64,000 nt of DNA from Gephyromycinifex aptenodytis (GTDB lineage Bacteria; Actinomycetota; Actinomycetes; Actinomycetales; Dermatophilaceae). Below the pieces are notes generated by a model, which saw nothing but the letters and a program-made list of their open reading frames with translations, was not told the origin of the DNA and did no database searches. Below are positions 17,929-26,622 of the stretch, in pieces; position 1 is the stretch's first letter, and the number at the start of each line of letters is the position of its first letter. Location of the stretch: assembly GCF_012277275.1 (NCBI RefSeq), contig NZ_CP051155.1, positions 2,604,001 to 2,668,000 on the forward strand, read 5' to 3'. The translations under genes and the position numbers were made by a program.

Positions 17929-17981
17929 GAGTCTGGCTTCCTTGTCAGGCTGTGATGAAGGGTCGTGCGCGATGATGCAGA

Positions 17982-18740
17982 TCAGTGGGTGAGGATCTTG
18001 CCGAGGAAATCCTTGGCGCGCTCGCTCTGCGGGTTCGTGAAGAACTCCTCGGGCGTGGCCTGTTCGACGATTTGACCGTCGGCCATGAACACGACGCGGT
18101 CGGCGGCCCGGCGGGCGAAGCCCATCTCGTGAGTGACGACGATCATCGTCATGCCGGACTTCGCGAGCTCGGTCATGACGTCGAGGACTTCGTTGATCAT
18201 TTCGGGGTCCAGGGCCGAGGTCGGCTCGTCGAAGAGCATGACCTTGGGGTCCATCGCCAGGGATCGAGCGATGGCCACACGCTGCTGCTGGCCGCCGGAG
18301 AGCTGAGCCGGGTACTTGTCGGCCTGGTGGCCGACGCCGACGCGCTCGAGGAGCTCGCGGGCACGCTTGTCGGCATCCGACTTCGACATCCCCCGGACTT
18401 TGATCGGGCCGAGGGTGACGTTCTCAAGGATCGTCTTGTGGGCGAAGAGGTTGAAGGACTGGAACACCATGCCGACGTCGGCGCGCAGCTTCGCGAGCGA
18501 CTTGCCCTCCTGGGGCAGGGGCTGGCCGTCGATGGAGATGGACCCCGTCTCGTAGGTCTCCAGTCGGTTGATCGTGCGACACAGCGTCGACTTGCCCGAG
18601 CCGGAGGGGCCGATGAGGACGACGACCTCGCCCTCGTGGATGGTGAGGTCGATGTCCTGAAGGACGTGGAGGGCGCCGTAATGCTTGTTCACCTTGTCGA
18701 GGACGACGAGGCGGCGGCGGCCGGTAGCAGGACTGGTCAT
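17982..18740 (-). CDS. gluA: Amino-acid ABC transporter ATP-binding protein, GluA-like
   Basis: 252 residues with every ABC ATPase element: Walker [11 protein letters not shown]-loop MVFQSFNLF, signature LSGGQQQR, Walker [15 protein letters not shown] and the switch His in VVTHEMGFA. The polar amino-acid transporter subtype is clear from the overall pattern. It is the first gene of the operon, divergent from azlC with 135 bases between, where the promoter must lie. Confidence 0.9.
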   Translation of the reverse strand: MTSPATGRRRLVVLDKVNKHYGALHVLQDIDLTIHEGEVVVLIGPSGSGKSTLCRTINRLETYETGSISIDGQPLPQEGKSLAKLRADVGMVFQSFNLFAHKTILENVTLGPIKVRGMSKSDADKRARELLERVGVGHQADKYPAQLSGGQQQRVAIARSLAMDPKVMLFDEPTSALDPEMINEVLDVMTELAKSGMTMIVVTHEMGFARRAADRVVFMADGQIVEQATPEEFFTNPQSERAKDFLGKILTH

Positions 18741-18875
18741 GCGGGGAGCGTACCGGCAGCACGCAGTAACGGCCTGTTATGACAGCAACGATATGCCGAC
18801 ACCAGGCCCGGCGCCCGGCGGCGGCAGCGTGGACGGACCGGCCTGCCTGCGCGGCCGGGCCCCTACGATGCGGCG

Positions 18876-19565
18876 GTGACGTCCATGACACCCGCGACCC
18901 GGATGGGTCTGTCGATCGGCGTCGCCACGGGCCTGTACGGACTGAGTTTCGGCGCACTCGGCGTGGCGGCGGGCCTCAGCATCGCCCAGACGTGCGCCCT
19001 GTCGCTGCTGATGTTCACCGGCGGATCCCAGTTCGCGCTCGTCGGGGTGATCTCCGGCGGTGGTACCTGGCCCTCGGCCATCACAGCGGCCTCCCTTCTC
19101 GGAGTAAGAAACGCCGTGTACGGGGTTCAGCTCAACGAGCTGTTGCGCCCGCGCGGCAGCGGACGGCTCCTCATGGCCCACCTGACGATCGACGAATCCA
19201 CCGCGACCGCCGTCAGTCAGGACGAACCGGCCGATCAGCGTCGCGGGTTCTGGGTCGCGGGGCTCGCCGTGTTCGTCTTCTGGAACCTCGCGACGTTCAT
19301 CGGGGCCCTGGCGGGTGAGTCCCTGGGCGATCCGAAGGCCTGGGGGCTCGACGGTGCTGCCGTCGCGGCGTTCCTCGGTCTGCTCTGGCCGCGGCTTCGT
19401 GGCCGCAGCGCCTTCGAGGTAGCTGCGCTCTGCGCTGGGGCCACGCTCGTCGCGACGCCGTTCGTCCCGCCGGGTATCCCGATCATTCTCGCGGGCGCGA
19501 TCGCGGTGCTCGTCTCCTGGCTGCGGCATCGCCGGGACGTCGCCACTGCAAGGGTGACGGCGTGA
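18876..19565 (+). CDS. azlC: AzlC-family branched-chain amino-acid exporter, large subunit
   Basis: 229 residues with seven to eight hydrophobic segments. GLYGLSFGALGVAAGLS and LSLLMFTGGSQFALVGVI are characteristic of the AzlC/BrnF family, which exports branched-chain amino acids and methionine together with a small AzlD/BrnE partner. The partner gene overlaps its stop by four bases. An internal ATG nine bases downstream is an alternative start. Located next to an importer for another amino acid, but divergently transcribed. Confidence 0.87.
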   Translation: MTSMTPATRMGLSIGVATGLYGLSFGALGVAAGLSIAQTCALSLLMFTGGSQFALVGVISGGGTWPSAITAASLLGVRNAVYGVQLNELLRPRGSGRLLMAHLTIDESTATAVSQDEPADQRRGFWVAGLAVFVFWNLATFIGALAGESLGDPKAWGLDGAAVAAFLGLLWPRLRGRSAFEVAALCAGATLVATPFVPPGIPIILAGAIAVLVSWLRHRRDVATARVTA

Positions 19566-19873
19566 GCACCTGGATCGGGATCGGGATCGCCTGTCTCGTC
19601 GCCTACGTCACCAAGCTGCTCGGCTACCTCGTGCCCGAGACCGTGCTCGACTCGCCGCCGATCCGCACCGGCTCAGCGGCCGCGACGGTGGGTCTGCTGA
19701 CGGCGCTGGTCGTCGCCAATACGTTCGCCTCGGGACAACAGCTCGTCCTCGATGCCCGGATCCTCGCGCTGCTGGCCGCGGCCGTCGCGCTCACGCTGCG
19801 GATGCCGTTCATTGGGGTGGTCGTCGTCGGCGCCCTCGCCGCGGCGCTGGCACGGATGGCGGGCATGGCCTGA
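19562..19873 (+). CDS. azlD: AzlD-family exporter subunit
   Basis: 103 residues with three to four hydrophobic helices, the normal size of AzlD/BrnE. It starts at a GTG that overlaps the azlC stop by four bases. Conserved-looking features are TKLLGYLVPE near the N-terminus and LRMPFIGVVVVGALAAAL near the end. With AzlC it forms a two-component exporter. The following 280 bases to the Lrp gene hold no supportable gene. Confidence 0.87.
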   Translation: MSTWIGIGIACLVAYVTKLLGYLVPETVLDSPPIRTGSAAATVGLLTALVVANTFASGQQLVLDARILALLAAAVALTLRMPFIGVVVVGALAAALARMAGMA

Positions 19874-20157
19874 CGCAGCGTGCGTGCGGTGGTGGTGGGG
19901 GCGGCCGGCATCCAGATGGTGGATTTGTGGCTGGGGGCCGTGCCTGCGTGCCGGCCCGTCGCGGCGCCCTCGTCATGTCCTTAGTTCGGCAGGCTCGGCG
20001 TGAGGCCATCTCGCCGAAGAACGCCGTCTCGGTCCACACCCGCAGTCGTGATCGACGCGCGGTCAGTGCGCCCGTGTTTCACCTCAACGGTCTGAGTGCT
20101 TCATTGGAGCTTGACCGTGCGCGGCAACGGTGGGCATCTGCGTCCGCGCGGGGCGCC

Positions 20158-20670
20158 TCACAGTGGCGCCTGGCCCCGCACGTGATCGAAGACGAGGCTG
20201 GTCTCGGCGTGGGCGACGTCGGGGCGACCCGTCAGATGGTCCAGGACGAAGTCACGCAACTCCGAGGTGGAACGGGCCGCGACGTGCACCAGGTAGTCGT
20301 TCGCCCCTGAGACGTGGAAGAGCTGCAGCACCCCCGGCAGCATGGGCAGCTCGGCGCGCAACCGTTCGAAGTCGCGGCGGCGCTGTCCGGAGAAGCGCAC
20401 CGATACCAGCGCCTCTACCGGACGCCCGAGGGCCACGTGATCGACCACGGCGTGCACGCCGGTGACGACTCCGAGCGTCTGGAGTCGGCGGAGCCGCGCG
20501 GTGCACGTCGATTCGGCGATGCCGGCAGCTTTGGCCAAGGTGGCGTTCGTCGCCCGTCCGTCGCGGCGCAGCGTCTCGGCCAGGACGCGGTCGACCTCGT
20601 CCAAGGTGGGGCGCGGATCCTGCGGTGTGTGGCGCGTCACAGTGCCCTCGTCTGCATTAGCTTCGACCAT
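20158..20670 (-). CDS. Lrp/AsnC-family regulator
   Basis: 170 residues: an N-terminal helix-turn-helix (NATLAKAAGIAESTCTARLRRLQTLGVV) and a C-terminal RAM ligand domain ending DVAHAETSLVFDHV. Such proteins form octamers and respond to amino acids. It is divergent from a PLP-dependent sulfur amino-acid enzyme with 90 bases between, containing a dyad, so it most likely controls that gene in response to methionine, cysteine or a related compound. The azlCD exporter on its other side is often regulated by Lrp proteins and is a second candidate target. Confidence 0.87.
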   Translation of the reverse strand: MVEANADEGTVTRHTPQDPRPTLDEVDRVLAETLRRDGRATNATLAKAAGIAESTCTARLRRLQTLGVVTGVHAVVDHVALGRPVEALVSVRFSGQRRRDFERLRAELPMLPGVLQLFHVSGANDYLVHVAARSTSELRDFVLDHLTGRPDVAHAETSLVFDHVRGQAPL

Positions 20671-20691
20671 GAAACCATCTTGCCGAATGTT

Positions 20692-20719
20692 CTGCCGACA
20701 GGCGCCATCTTCTCGGCAG
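20692..20719. promoter_or_regulatory. Candidate Lrp-type operator
   Basis: CTGCCGA (20692-20698) and TCGGCAG (20713-20719) form an inverted repeat separated by 14 bases in the divergent region between the Lrp and PLP-enzyme genes. A further TTGCCGAA lies just to the left. Identified by symmetry only. Confidence 0.45.
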
Positions 20720-20750
20720 GGCCTTCATACTTTCGTCACGTTCTGACTTC

Positions 20751-20757
20751 AGGAGGA
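20751..20757 (+). promoter_or_regulatory. Ribosome-binding site that fixes a TTG start
   Basis: AGGAGGA lies three bases before the TTG at 20761. No ATG or GTG is equally well placed, so this site decides the start of the PLP enzyme and rules out the long upstream frame. Confidence 0.8.
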
Positions 20758-20760
20758 ACT

Positions 20761-21945
20761 TTGACGACTTCGCACGATTCCCACGCCGACCTTCGGTTCG
20801 ACACCCATGCCGTGCACGCCGGACGTGCCGACATCGCGGCTACCGCGCACGTTCCCCCGATCGATCTGTCCACGACCTACCCGGTCACCGACCTCGAAGC
20901 CGGCGGGGCCGCCTATGAGGCGCTGGCCACCGGTGGTCGGCCGCCGGAGGGTGCCAGCCTGGTCTACCAGCGGCTGTGGAACCCCAACGTCGCCCGCTTC
21001 GAGGACGCACTCGCAGAGCTCGAAGGGTGCGATGAAGCCGTCGCGTTCGCCTCGGGCATGGCAGGCCTGTCGGCAGTGCTGCTCGCAGCGGTACACGCCG
21101 GGACCCCGCACATCGTGGCGGTGCGCCCGCTGTACGGCGGCAGCGACCACATTCTTGCCTCGGGACTGCTCGGCACCCGGGTCACCTGGGCTCGCCCCGA
21201 TGCGATTGCCGAGGCCATCGAGGCCGACACCGGCCTGATCATCGTGGAGACCCCCGCGAACCCGACCCTGGAACTGGTCGACATCGCCGATGTCGTCAAG
21301 CAGGCCGGCCAGGTGCCGGTACTGGTCGACAACACCTTCGCCACACCCGTGTTGCAGAACCCCAGCGCCCAGGGCGCGACGTTGGTCATGCACTCGGCCA
21401 CCAAGTACCTAGGCGGGCACGGCGACGTGATCGCCGGTGTGATCGCGGCGACCTCGGAGTGGGCTGTCCGGATGCGCGCGGTTCGCGCCGTGACCGGTGC
21501 GTTGCTGCACCCGTTGGCGGCTTACCAGTTGCACCGCGGGTTGCAGACGCTGCCGATCCGCGTGCGCGCTCAGCAAGCCGGTGCGCAGGCCGTAGCGGAG
21601 GCACTCGCAGAGCACCCGGCGGTGGCACGAGTGCACTACCCGGGCCTGCCCGGCAACGACTCTCGTGGCCTCATCGGCACTCAGATGAGTGGGCCGGGAG
21701 CGATGATGGCCATCGAGATGGCTGGTGGATTCGAGGCCGCCGCTCGGGCAGTGCAGCGCACCAAGCTCGTGGTGCACGCGGTTTCGCTGGGCGGGGTAGA
21801 CACCCTTATTCAGCACCCTGCCTCACTGACCCACCGGCCGGTTGCCGCTGAGGCAAAGCCGGGCGCCAACGTGCTGCGCCTCTCAGTCGGGCTCGAAGAC
21901 CCGGCCGACCTGATCGCCGACCTCACGCAGGCGTTCAAGGACTGA
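20761..21945 (+). CDS. Cys/Met-metabolism PLP enzyme (cystathionine gamma-synthase/lyase family)
   Basis: 394 residues from a TTG start, the usual size; the open frame extends 149 codons further upstream but there lies antisense to the Lrp gene and is spurious. Family hallmarks: DTHAVHAG near the start, YQRLWNPN, AFASGMAGLSAVL, VDNTFATP and the PLP-lysine segment SATKYLGGHGDVIAG. The C-terminal GVDTLIQHPASLTHRP is also typical. It makes or breaks gamma-substituted sulfur amino acids. The exact reaction (cystathionine gamma-synthase, methionine gamma-lyase or O-acylhomoserine sulfhydrylase) cannot be decided here. Divergent Lrp control is likely. Confidence 0.88.
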   Translation: MTTSHDSHADLRFDTHAVHAGRADIAATAHVPPIDLSTTYPVTDLEAGGAAYEALATGGRPPEGASLVYQRLWNPNVARFEDALAELEGCDEAVAFASGMAGLSAVLLAAVHAGTPHIVAVRPLYGGSDHILASGLLGTRVTWARPDAIAEAIEADTGLIIVETPANPTLELVDIADVVKQAGQVPVLVDNTFATPVLQNPSAQGATLVMHSATKYLGGHGDVIAGVIAATSEWAVRMRAVRAVTGALLHPLAAYQLHRGLQTLPIRVRAQQAGAQAVAEALAEHPAVARVHYPGLPGNDSRGLIGTQMSGPGAMMAIEMAGGFEAAARAVQRTKLVVHAVSLGGVDTLIQHPASLTHRPVAAEAKPGANVLRLSVGLEDPADLIADLTQAFKD

Positions 21946-21970
21946 GCCAGCCCCTCTCGGGTTGACCCCG

Positions 21971-22066
21971 GCGAGCCGTCACTGGCCCACTTCCGCGAGC
22001 CGTCACCGAAAAGTGACGGCTCGCGGGGTGCGTGCGGCGAGCCGTCACTTCGCATCGACGGCTCGC
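21971..22066. repeat. Palindromic repeat cluster A (GCGAGCCGTCAC family)
   Basis: Three units of a palindromic element follow the PLP-enzyme gene. The first is a half unit GCGAGCCGTCACT (21971-21983). The second is a perfect 13-bp hairpin, CGCGAGCCGTCAC (21994-22006) with GTGACGGCTCGCG (22013-22025). The third is a 10-bp hairpin, GCGAGCCGTC (22037-22046) with GACGGCTCGC (22057-22066). The same core recurs at 51828-51901, so this is an interspersed family, REP-like, that sits at gene ends. Confidence 0.85.
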
Positions 22067-22146
22067 GGGGGACCCACACTGCGAACCCGGCGCCCGTCAG
22101 GCGTCGGACTCTGCACCCGGCGGGGCGCCGCGGTTAGCCTGGGGCC

Positions 22147-22632
22147 ATGGCGCAGCTGCTCATCGTGCATCACTCGCCGACCCCGTCAATGCGGGCATTG
22201 ACCGAGTCGGTCATCGCCGGGGCACGGGATGAATCCATCACGGGCGTGCAGGTGCGCCCCGTGCCCGCCCTGGAAACCACTGCAGCGGATGTTCTGGCCG
22301 CAGACGCCCTGGTGTTGGGGACCCCGGCCAACTTCGGATACATGTCGGGTGCGCTCAAGCACTTCTTCGACTCCACGTTCATGCATATCGGTGGCGCACC
22401 GGACGCCGAGCGGTCCACAGAAACCAACGCCGGTGGCGCGCTGCCGTTCGGGATGTACGTGCACGGTCGCCACGACACCACCGGTGCGGTGCGCTCGGTG
22501 ACGAGCATCGTGGGTGCCCTGCCGTGGATCCAGAGCGCTCCCGCGCTGGAAATCATCGGCGACGTGAGCGCGGAGCACCACGAGCGCGCCTACGAACTCG
22601 GAGCAACCCTGGCGGCCCTCATCAGCCAGTGA
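22147..22632 (+). CDS. Flavodoxin-like NAD(P)H/FMN-binding protein
   Basis: 161 residues with a flavodoxin fold: an N-terminal phosphate loop (LLIVHHSPTPSMRALTES) and the segment GTPANFGYMSGALKHFFDS, typical of flavin-binding NAD(P)H reductase/flavodoxin-family proteins. It probably binds FMN and moves electrons in the cytoplasm; no partner is adjacent. The ATG has only a weak ribosome site. Codon use matches the genome average. Confidence 0.78.
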   Translation: MAQLLIVHHSPTPSMRALTESVIAGARDESITGVQVRPVPALETTAADVLAADALVLGTPANFGYMSGALKHFFDSTFMHIGGAPDAERSTETNAGGALPFGMYVHGRHDTTGAVRSVTSIVGALPWIQSAPALEIIGDVSAEHHERAYELGATLAALISQ

Positions 22633-22783
22633 CGCCTCGCCGCTGCTCGGGCGCTACCTCGACTCGGACGCGAGGGCGCCAAGCGCGGTGAACCCCGCAC
22701 GGTGAAGGCGCTGAGGGGGTCGATTCGGGTGCGCAGGCCAACGCTGTGGCAGCGCCGGGCAACCGAGGATCTACCGTTGAGGG

Positions 22784-23503
22784 ATGACGCGCCCACTGCT
22801 CGTCCTGGTCCACGGCACCCGTTTCGATTCCCGCGCGTGGGACGGTTACGCCGAGCTGATCCCTGATGCTGACGTCGTGGCAGTCGACCTGCCCGGGCAC
22901 GGTCGGCTCGCAGGCCAGGACTACACGAGCGAGGCTGCCGTGCAGGTGGTGGTGGACGCGGTCCGCGAGCACACCGCCGAGAATGAGAACCGCGCGGTCG
23001 TGCTGGCGGGGCACAGCCTCGGCGGCTACGTCATCGCCGAATACGCCTGCCGGTACCCGCACCGCCTGGATGCGCTCGTGCTCATCGGCGCCTGCGCCGA
23101 CCCCGCGCGCCATCCCCGGCTGTCCTCCCTTTACTCGGGGTTCGCGCAGTTGCTGCCGCGCGTCGGTGCCGAGCGGATGGCAGGGGTCGCTAACGGTGTG
23201 ATGCGTCGAATGGGGATGAACGAAGACGCGATCCCGGACGCCACCGGGTACGCGGTGACCCCGCAAGCGTGGGCCAGCGTGCTCGCCGAAGCGACCCCCG
23301 AGCACCTGCGGGAGCTGACCTGCCCCGTCTTCTTAGTGGCGGGACGATTCGACCAACTCGGGATCGACATCCGCCATTACGCCCGCGTCTGCGCTGACCC
23401 TCGGGTGCGCATCATCGAGCGGGCCAGCCATTTGGCGCCGATGACCCACGTCGAACAGGTGGCGGCGATCATGCGTGAGGCCATTGAGTCGTGCAGGAGG
23501 TAA
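22784..23503 (+). CDS. Alpha/beta-hydrolase
   Basis: 239 residues. It begins LLVLVHGTRFDSRAWDGYAELIPD, has a nucleophile elbow GHSLGGYV (Ser near residue 80), an acid segment VAGRFDQLGID and a His segment RASHLAPMTH. The triad is complete, so it should be an active hydrolase of the MenH/esterase/bromoperoxidase-like group. There is no signal peptide. Very little space lies between a plausible transcription start and the ATG. Substrate unknown. Confidence 0.83.
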   Translation: MTRPLLVLVHGTRFDSRAWDGYAELIPDADVVAVDLPGHGRLAGQDYTSEAAVQVVVDAVREHTAENENRAVVLAGHSLGGYVIAEYACRYPHRLDALVLIGACADPARHPRLSSLYSGFAQLLPRVGAERMAGVANGVMRRMGMNEDAIPDATGYAVTPQAWASVLAEATPEHLRELTCPVFLVAGRFDQLGIDIRHYARVCADPRVRIIERASHLAPMTHVEQVAAIMREAIESCRR

Positions 23504-23567
23504 CCCGGGGCGGTAACCGCCGCGTCCGCCAGCGGCTACCAGGTCCCGCTGCCGCGCCGAGCGGACC

Positions 23568-24059
23568 TCAGCCGGCGGCCGATTCCCAATAGTCGGTGAG
23601 GACCGCTGCTGCTAGTTGGCCCGCTCGACAGACCGACATCGGGATCTGGTGAAACCGGGAGCGAGGCAGCGGCGCGTCGCAGAGCCGACTCGTTCGTTCC
23701 GCATCCCAGTCGACGAGCACGTACCAGGAGCCGTCCTCGCAGCACACCTGACGTACCGCCCCGACCGCGCAGATTTCCTGCCGCCGGGACAGGTAGGCCC
23801 AGATGAGGTCGCCGCGCTGCATGGTTCGGTAGCCGGTGCTCAGACACCACCGCTGCACGGGTTGGGAGCGGGCGATGGCCGCCCAGATCGGCCCGGCGTC
23901 CGGGCGGACCCGCCAATCGGGGGGTTGATGCTCCAGATGGGCGCCGGGATCGATCGGCAGCAGCCAATGCGTGCGCCCGGCAGTCGCCCCGGTTCTCCTC
24001 GGGGCGTCCGGCTCGGCCCGTTCGGGGGTCACTCGTGGGCCGGGGAGGGGCGAACTCAT
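23568..24059 (-). CDS. Hypothetical protein, possibly PUA/EVE-like
   Basis: 163 residues. The first 35 are Pro/Arg-rich and probably disordered. The rest reads like a small beta-barrel: WCLSTGYRTMQRGDLIWAYL, ICAVGAVRQV, then WYVLVDWDAERTSRL. The aromatic residues and the order of strands recall EVE/ASCH (PUA-type) domains that bind modified bases or RNA, but I cannot confirm that. Transcribed on the minus strand before the aldo/keto reductase, about 80 bases away. Confidence 0.55.
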   Translation of the reverse strand: MSSPLPGPRVTPERAEPDAPRRTGATAGRTHWLLPIDPGAHLEHQPPDWRVRPDAGPIWAAIARSQPVQRWCLSTGYRTMQRGDLIWAYLSRRQEICAVGAVRQVCCEDGSWYVLVDWDAERTSRLCDAPLPRSRFHQIPMSVCRAGQLAAAVLTDYWESAAG

Positions 24060-24139
24060 GTCGGCACTTTAGGTCCAGGGCTGCCCCCTGCTCCTGCGCG
24101 GTGGGGTAAGTCCGCAGCACGAAGCAGGGGAGAGCCAGG

Positions 24140-25108
24140 TCAGAAACCTGTCGGCAGGTGCGGGCCGTAGGGCTCTTCGAGCCGGTGGATCTCCTCCTGG
24201 CTCAGGTCGATCTCCAGGGCAGCCACCGCGTCGGGCAGGTGGTGGGGTTTGGTGGCGCCGACGATCGGGGCTGTCACCACCTCTTTGCTGAGCACCCACG
24301 CCAGCGCGATCTGTGCCATCGCCACGCCGCGTTCGCGCGCCACCTGCTCCACCGCCTCAACGACGGCGGCGTCCGAGTCGGTGTAGAGCGTCTTACCGAA
24401 CGCGTCGGTGTCGCTGCGCGTCGTGCTCTGACCCCACGGCCGCGCCAGACGCCCACGGGCCAGCGGACTCCACGGCAGCACCCCCACACCCTGGTAGGCG
24501 CACAGACCGTGCATCTCGCGTTCTTCTTCGCGCTGGATGAGGTTGTACTGATCCTGCATCGAGATGAAGCGCGTCCAACCGCCCAGGTCAGCAGCGTGCT
24601 GCATCGTGGCGAACTGCCACGCCCACATGGAAGAGGCGCCGATGTAGCGCACCTTGCCCGCCTTGATGACGTCGTGCAGCGCCTCCATCGTCTCCTCGAC
24701 CGGGGTATGCGGATCGAAGCGGTGGATCTGATAGAGATCGATGTAGTCGGTGTCCAGGCGCCGCAGCGAGGCGTCCACCTGCTCCAATACAGCCTTGCGC
24801 GACAGGCCGGAACCACCGGGGCCGGCGTGCATCCGGCCGTTGAGCTTGGTTGCCAGCACGATGTCCTCGCGCCGGGAGTGCTTAGCGATGGCGCGGCCCA
24901 CGAACTCCTCGGAGCTGCCCATCGAATAGATGTTTGCGGTGTCCCAGAAGGTGATGCCCAGATCGATCGCCTGGGCGAAGAAGCTCTGCGAGGTCTGCTC
25001 ATCCAGCGCCCAAGGGTGCCCGCCGCGCGCGGCGTCGCCGTAACTCATACACCCCAACGCGATCCGGCTGACGCGAAGACCAGAAGAACCAAGCCGCACA
25101 GTTTCCAT
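24140..25108 (-). CDS. Aldo/keto reductase
   Basis: 322 residues of the AKR TIM-barrel family. The catalytic tetrad is visible: Asp and Tyr in FWDTANIYSMG, Lys in VLATKLNG and His in LYQIHRFDPHTP. The NADPH-binding end includes IVGATKPHHLPDAVAALEI. It belongs to the group annotated as general aldo/keto reductases acting on small carbonyls. No metabolic neighbour fixes its substrate. Confidence 0.88.
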   Translation of the reverse strand: METVRLGSSGLRVSRIALGCMSYGDAARGGHPWALDEQTSQSFFAQAIDLGITFWDTANIYSMGSSEEFVGRAIAKHSRREDIVLATKLNGRMHAGPGGSGLSRKAVLEQVDASLRRLDTDYIDLYQIHRFDPHTPVEETMEALHDVIKAGKVRYIGASSMWAWQFATMQHAADLGGWTRFISMQDQYNLIQREEEREMHGLCAYQGVGVLPWSPLARGRLARPWGQSTTRSDTDAFGKTLYTDSDAAVVEAVEQVARERGVAMAQIALAWVLSKEVVTAPIVGATKPHHLPDAVAALEIDLSQEEIHRLEEPYGPHLPTGF

Positions 25109-25180
25109 GCGCCCACCCTAGGGTGGTGGCCTGCCGGTAGCTTCCATCAGCGCAGCAGGATTCGCCCCCACGCGCAGCGA

Positions 25181-26497
25181 CTACCGCCCCGTGGCACCAG
25201 CGGTGTCTGCCCGGTGCATCACGTCCAGGATCACGACGTCCGTCTGCTGCATCCCGTCGTGGGCGATCCGCCCGACGTTCTCGATCGTCTGCTGCGGGTC
25301 TGGCCCGAGAACACCGACGCCGGCCTCGAAATGGCGCCCGGCCGCGACCAGGTCCAGGGAGGACAGCGCAGCCTCCACCGAAATCGACACCTTCGCTGCG
25401 CACGAAGGCTTGGCCCCGTCGCAGACCATCCCGCCGGTGGTGGCCAGCGAAGTCTCCAAGGTCTGCAGGACCTGCTCATCCGGCAGTCCTTGCAGCCAGG
25501 CGATGCCTGCCCCGGCCGCGGAGGCCGCCGACGCGGCACCGCAGAAAGCGGACAGTTTGCCGATGCGCTGCTTCTGCAGGATCGCCAACAGGTTCGAGAC
25601 GAGCAGCGCGCGATACAGCTGCTGCTGACTCGAGTGCAGCGCCTTCGCGTAGGTGATGACCGGTAGTGACGCGGTGATGCCCTGGTTGCCCGAACCGGAG
25701 TTGATGACCACGGGCAGGCTGCAACCGCCCATCCGGGCATCCGAGGCCGCGGCGGCGCGAACCCGGGCGTCATGCCTTGGGCCGCTGCCCCCATTGGCGG
25801 CCAGCGAACGCCCGATTCCGGCCGCGTACTCGGTTTCCACGCCGGCGTCGGCGATGCGCGAGTTGAGGTCGATCTGCCGTTGCAGGGCTGCCACCAGGGC
25901 TGGCTGGGCGGCCAGGTCGATGCTACGAGCGAAGTCGAGCACCTGTTGAGGCTGCAGGCGAGGACTCGGCTGAGCTGCCGGCTCGCTCTGCGGGCCCGCA
26001 GCGGGGGAGTCCTCTGCGGGTCCAAGCTGCACGCCGTCGCGATATAGCGAGGCGAATCGGGTGTGCTCGTCGATCAGTTCGACCGATGCGCTCGATGCTT
26101 CAGTCCTCACCTCGGCCCGCACGTACAGACCGGTGAATTCCGAGTTCAGTTCTACCGAGACGTTGCCGCGGGCCACGAACTGCATCGCAGCCTCGATGTC
26201 GTCGTCGTCCACCTCGCCCAAGCATTCCAGCCCTCGCTGCGCGTCACCGGCGAGCATGCCGAGGGCGGCCGCAAGGTCCACGCCGTGACGGCCGTGGGTG
26301 CCGGGGATGATGACTGAGCGCGCGTTCTTGTAAACGTTCGCGCTCAGCGTGAGCGTGAGGCTGCGCGGCTGCAGCGCCAGCACCTCACGTGCTTTGGCGC
26401 ATGCCAAGGCGATCGCGATCGGTTCGGTACAACCCAGCGCCGGAACGAGCTCGGCGAGAAGCAGCGCGCACAGCGCTTCTTGGTGCGCATCGTCCAT
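25181..26497 (-). CDS. cyuA: L-cysteine desulfidase-like protein (CyuA/YhaM, UPF0597)
   Basis: 438 residues. The CyuA pattern is clear: ALGCTEPIAIALACAKA at the N-terminus, GCSLPVVINSGSGNQGITASLPV in the middle and FCGAASAASAAGAGIAW, then GMVCDGAKPSCAAKV, near the end. These cysteines are the ones expected to hold the iron-sulfur cluster of L-serine dehydratase-like enzymes. In enterobacteria CyuA degrades cysteine to pyruvate, ammonia and sulfide under anaerobic conditions. An insert around residues 155-185 (PAAGPQSEPAAQPSPRLQP) is Pro/Ala-rich and unusual. Confidence 0.83.
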   Translation of the reverse strand: MDDAHQEALCALLLAELVPALGCTEPIAIALACAKAREVLALQPRSLTLTLSANVYKNARSVIIPGTHGRHGVDLAAALGMLAGDAQRGLECLGEVDDDDIEAAMQFVARGNVSVELNSEFTGLYVRAEVRTEASSASVELIDEHTRFASLYRDGVQLGPAEDSPAAGPQSEPAAQPSPRLQPQQVLDFARSIDLAAQPALVAALQRQIDLNSRIADAGVETEYAAGIGRSLAANGGSGPRHDARVRAAAASDARMGGCSLPVVINSGSGNQGITASLPVITYAKALHSSQQQLYRALLVSNLLAILQKQRIGKLSAFCGAASAASAAGAGIAWLQGLPDEQVLQTLETSLATTGGMVCDGAKPSCAAKVSISVEAALSSLDLVAAGRHFEAGVGVLGPDPQQTIENVGRIAHDGMQQTDVVILDVMHRADTAGATGR

Positions 26498-26622
26498 CGG
26501 GTCTGCCCCTCATGCGTTCTGAACTGCGGTGCTTTCCAGGCTACGGCGCGCCCGCAGTCACGTACGTGAATTGGACGGATTGTCGGTTGCGCGGTGGCTG
26601 GCCCGGCGGGTGTGTGCGCAAC

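Noticed and set aside
20314-20760. 149-codon N-terminal extension of the PLP enzyme
   Set aside because: It is antisense to the Lrp gene, and a strong ribosome site with a TTG start exists at 20761.
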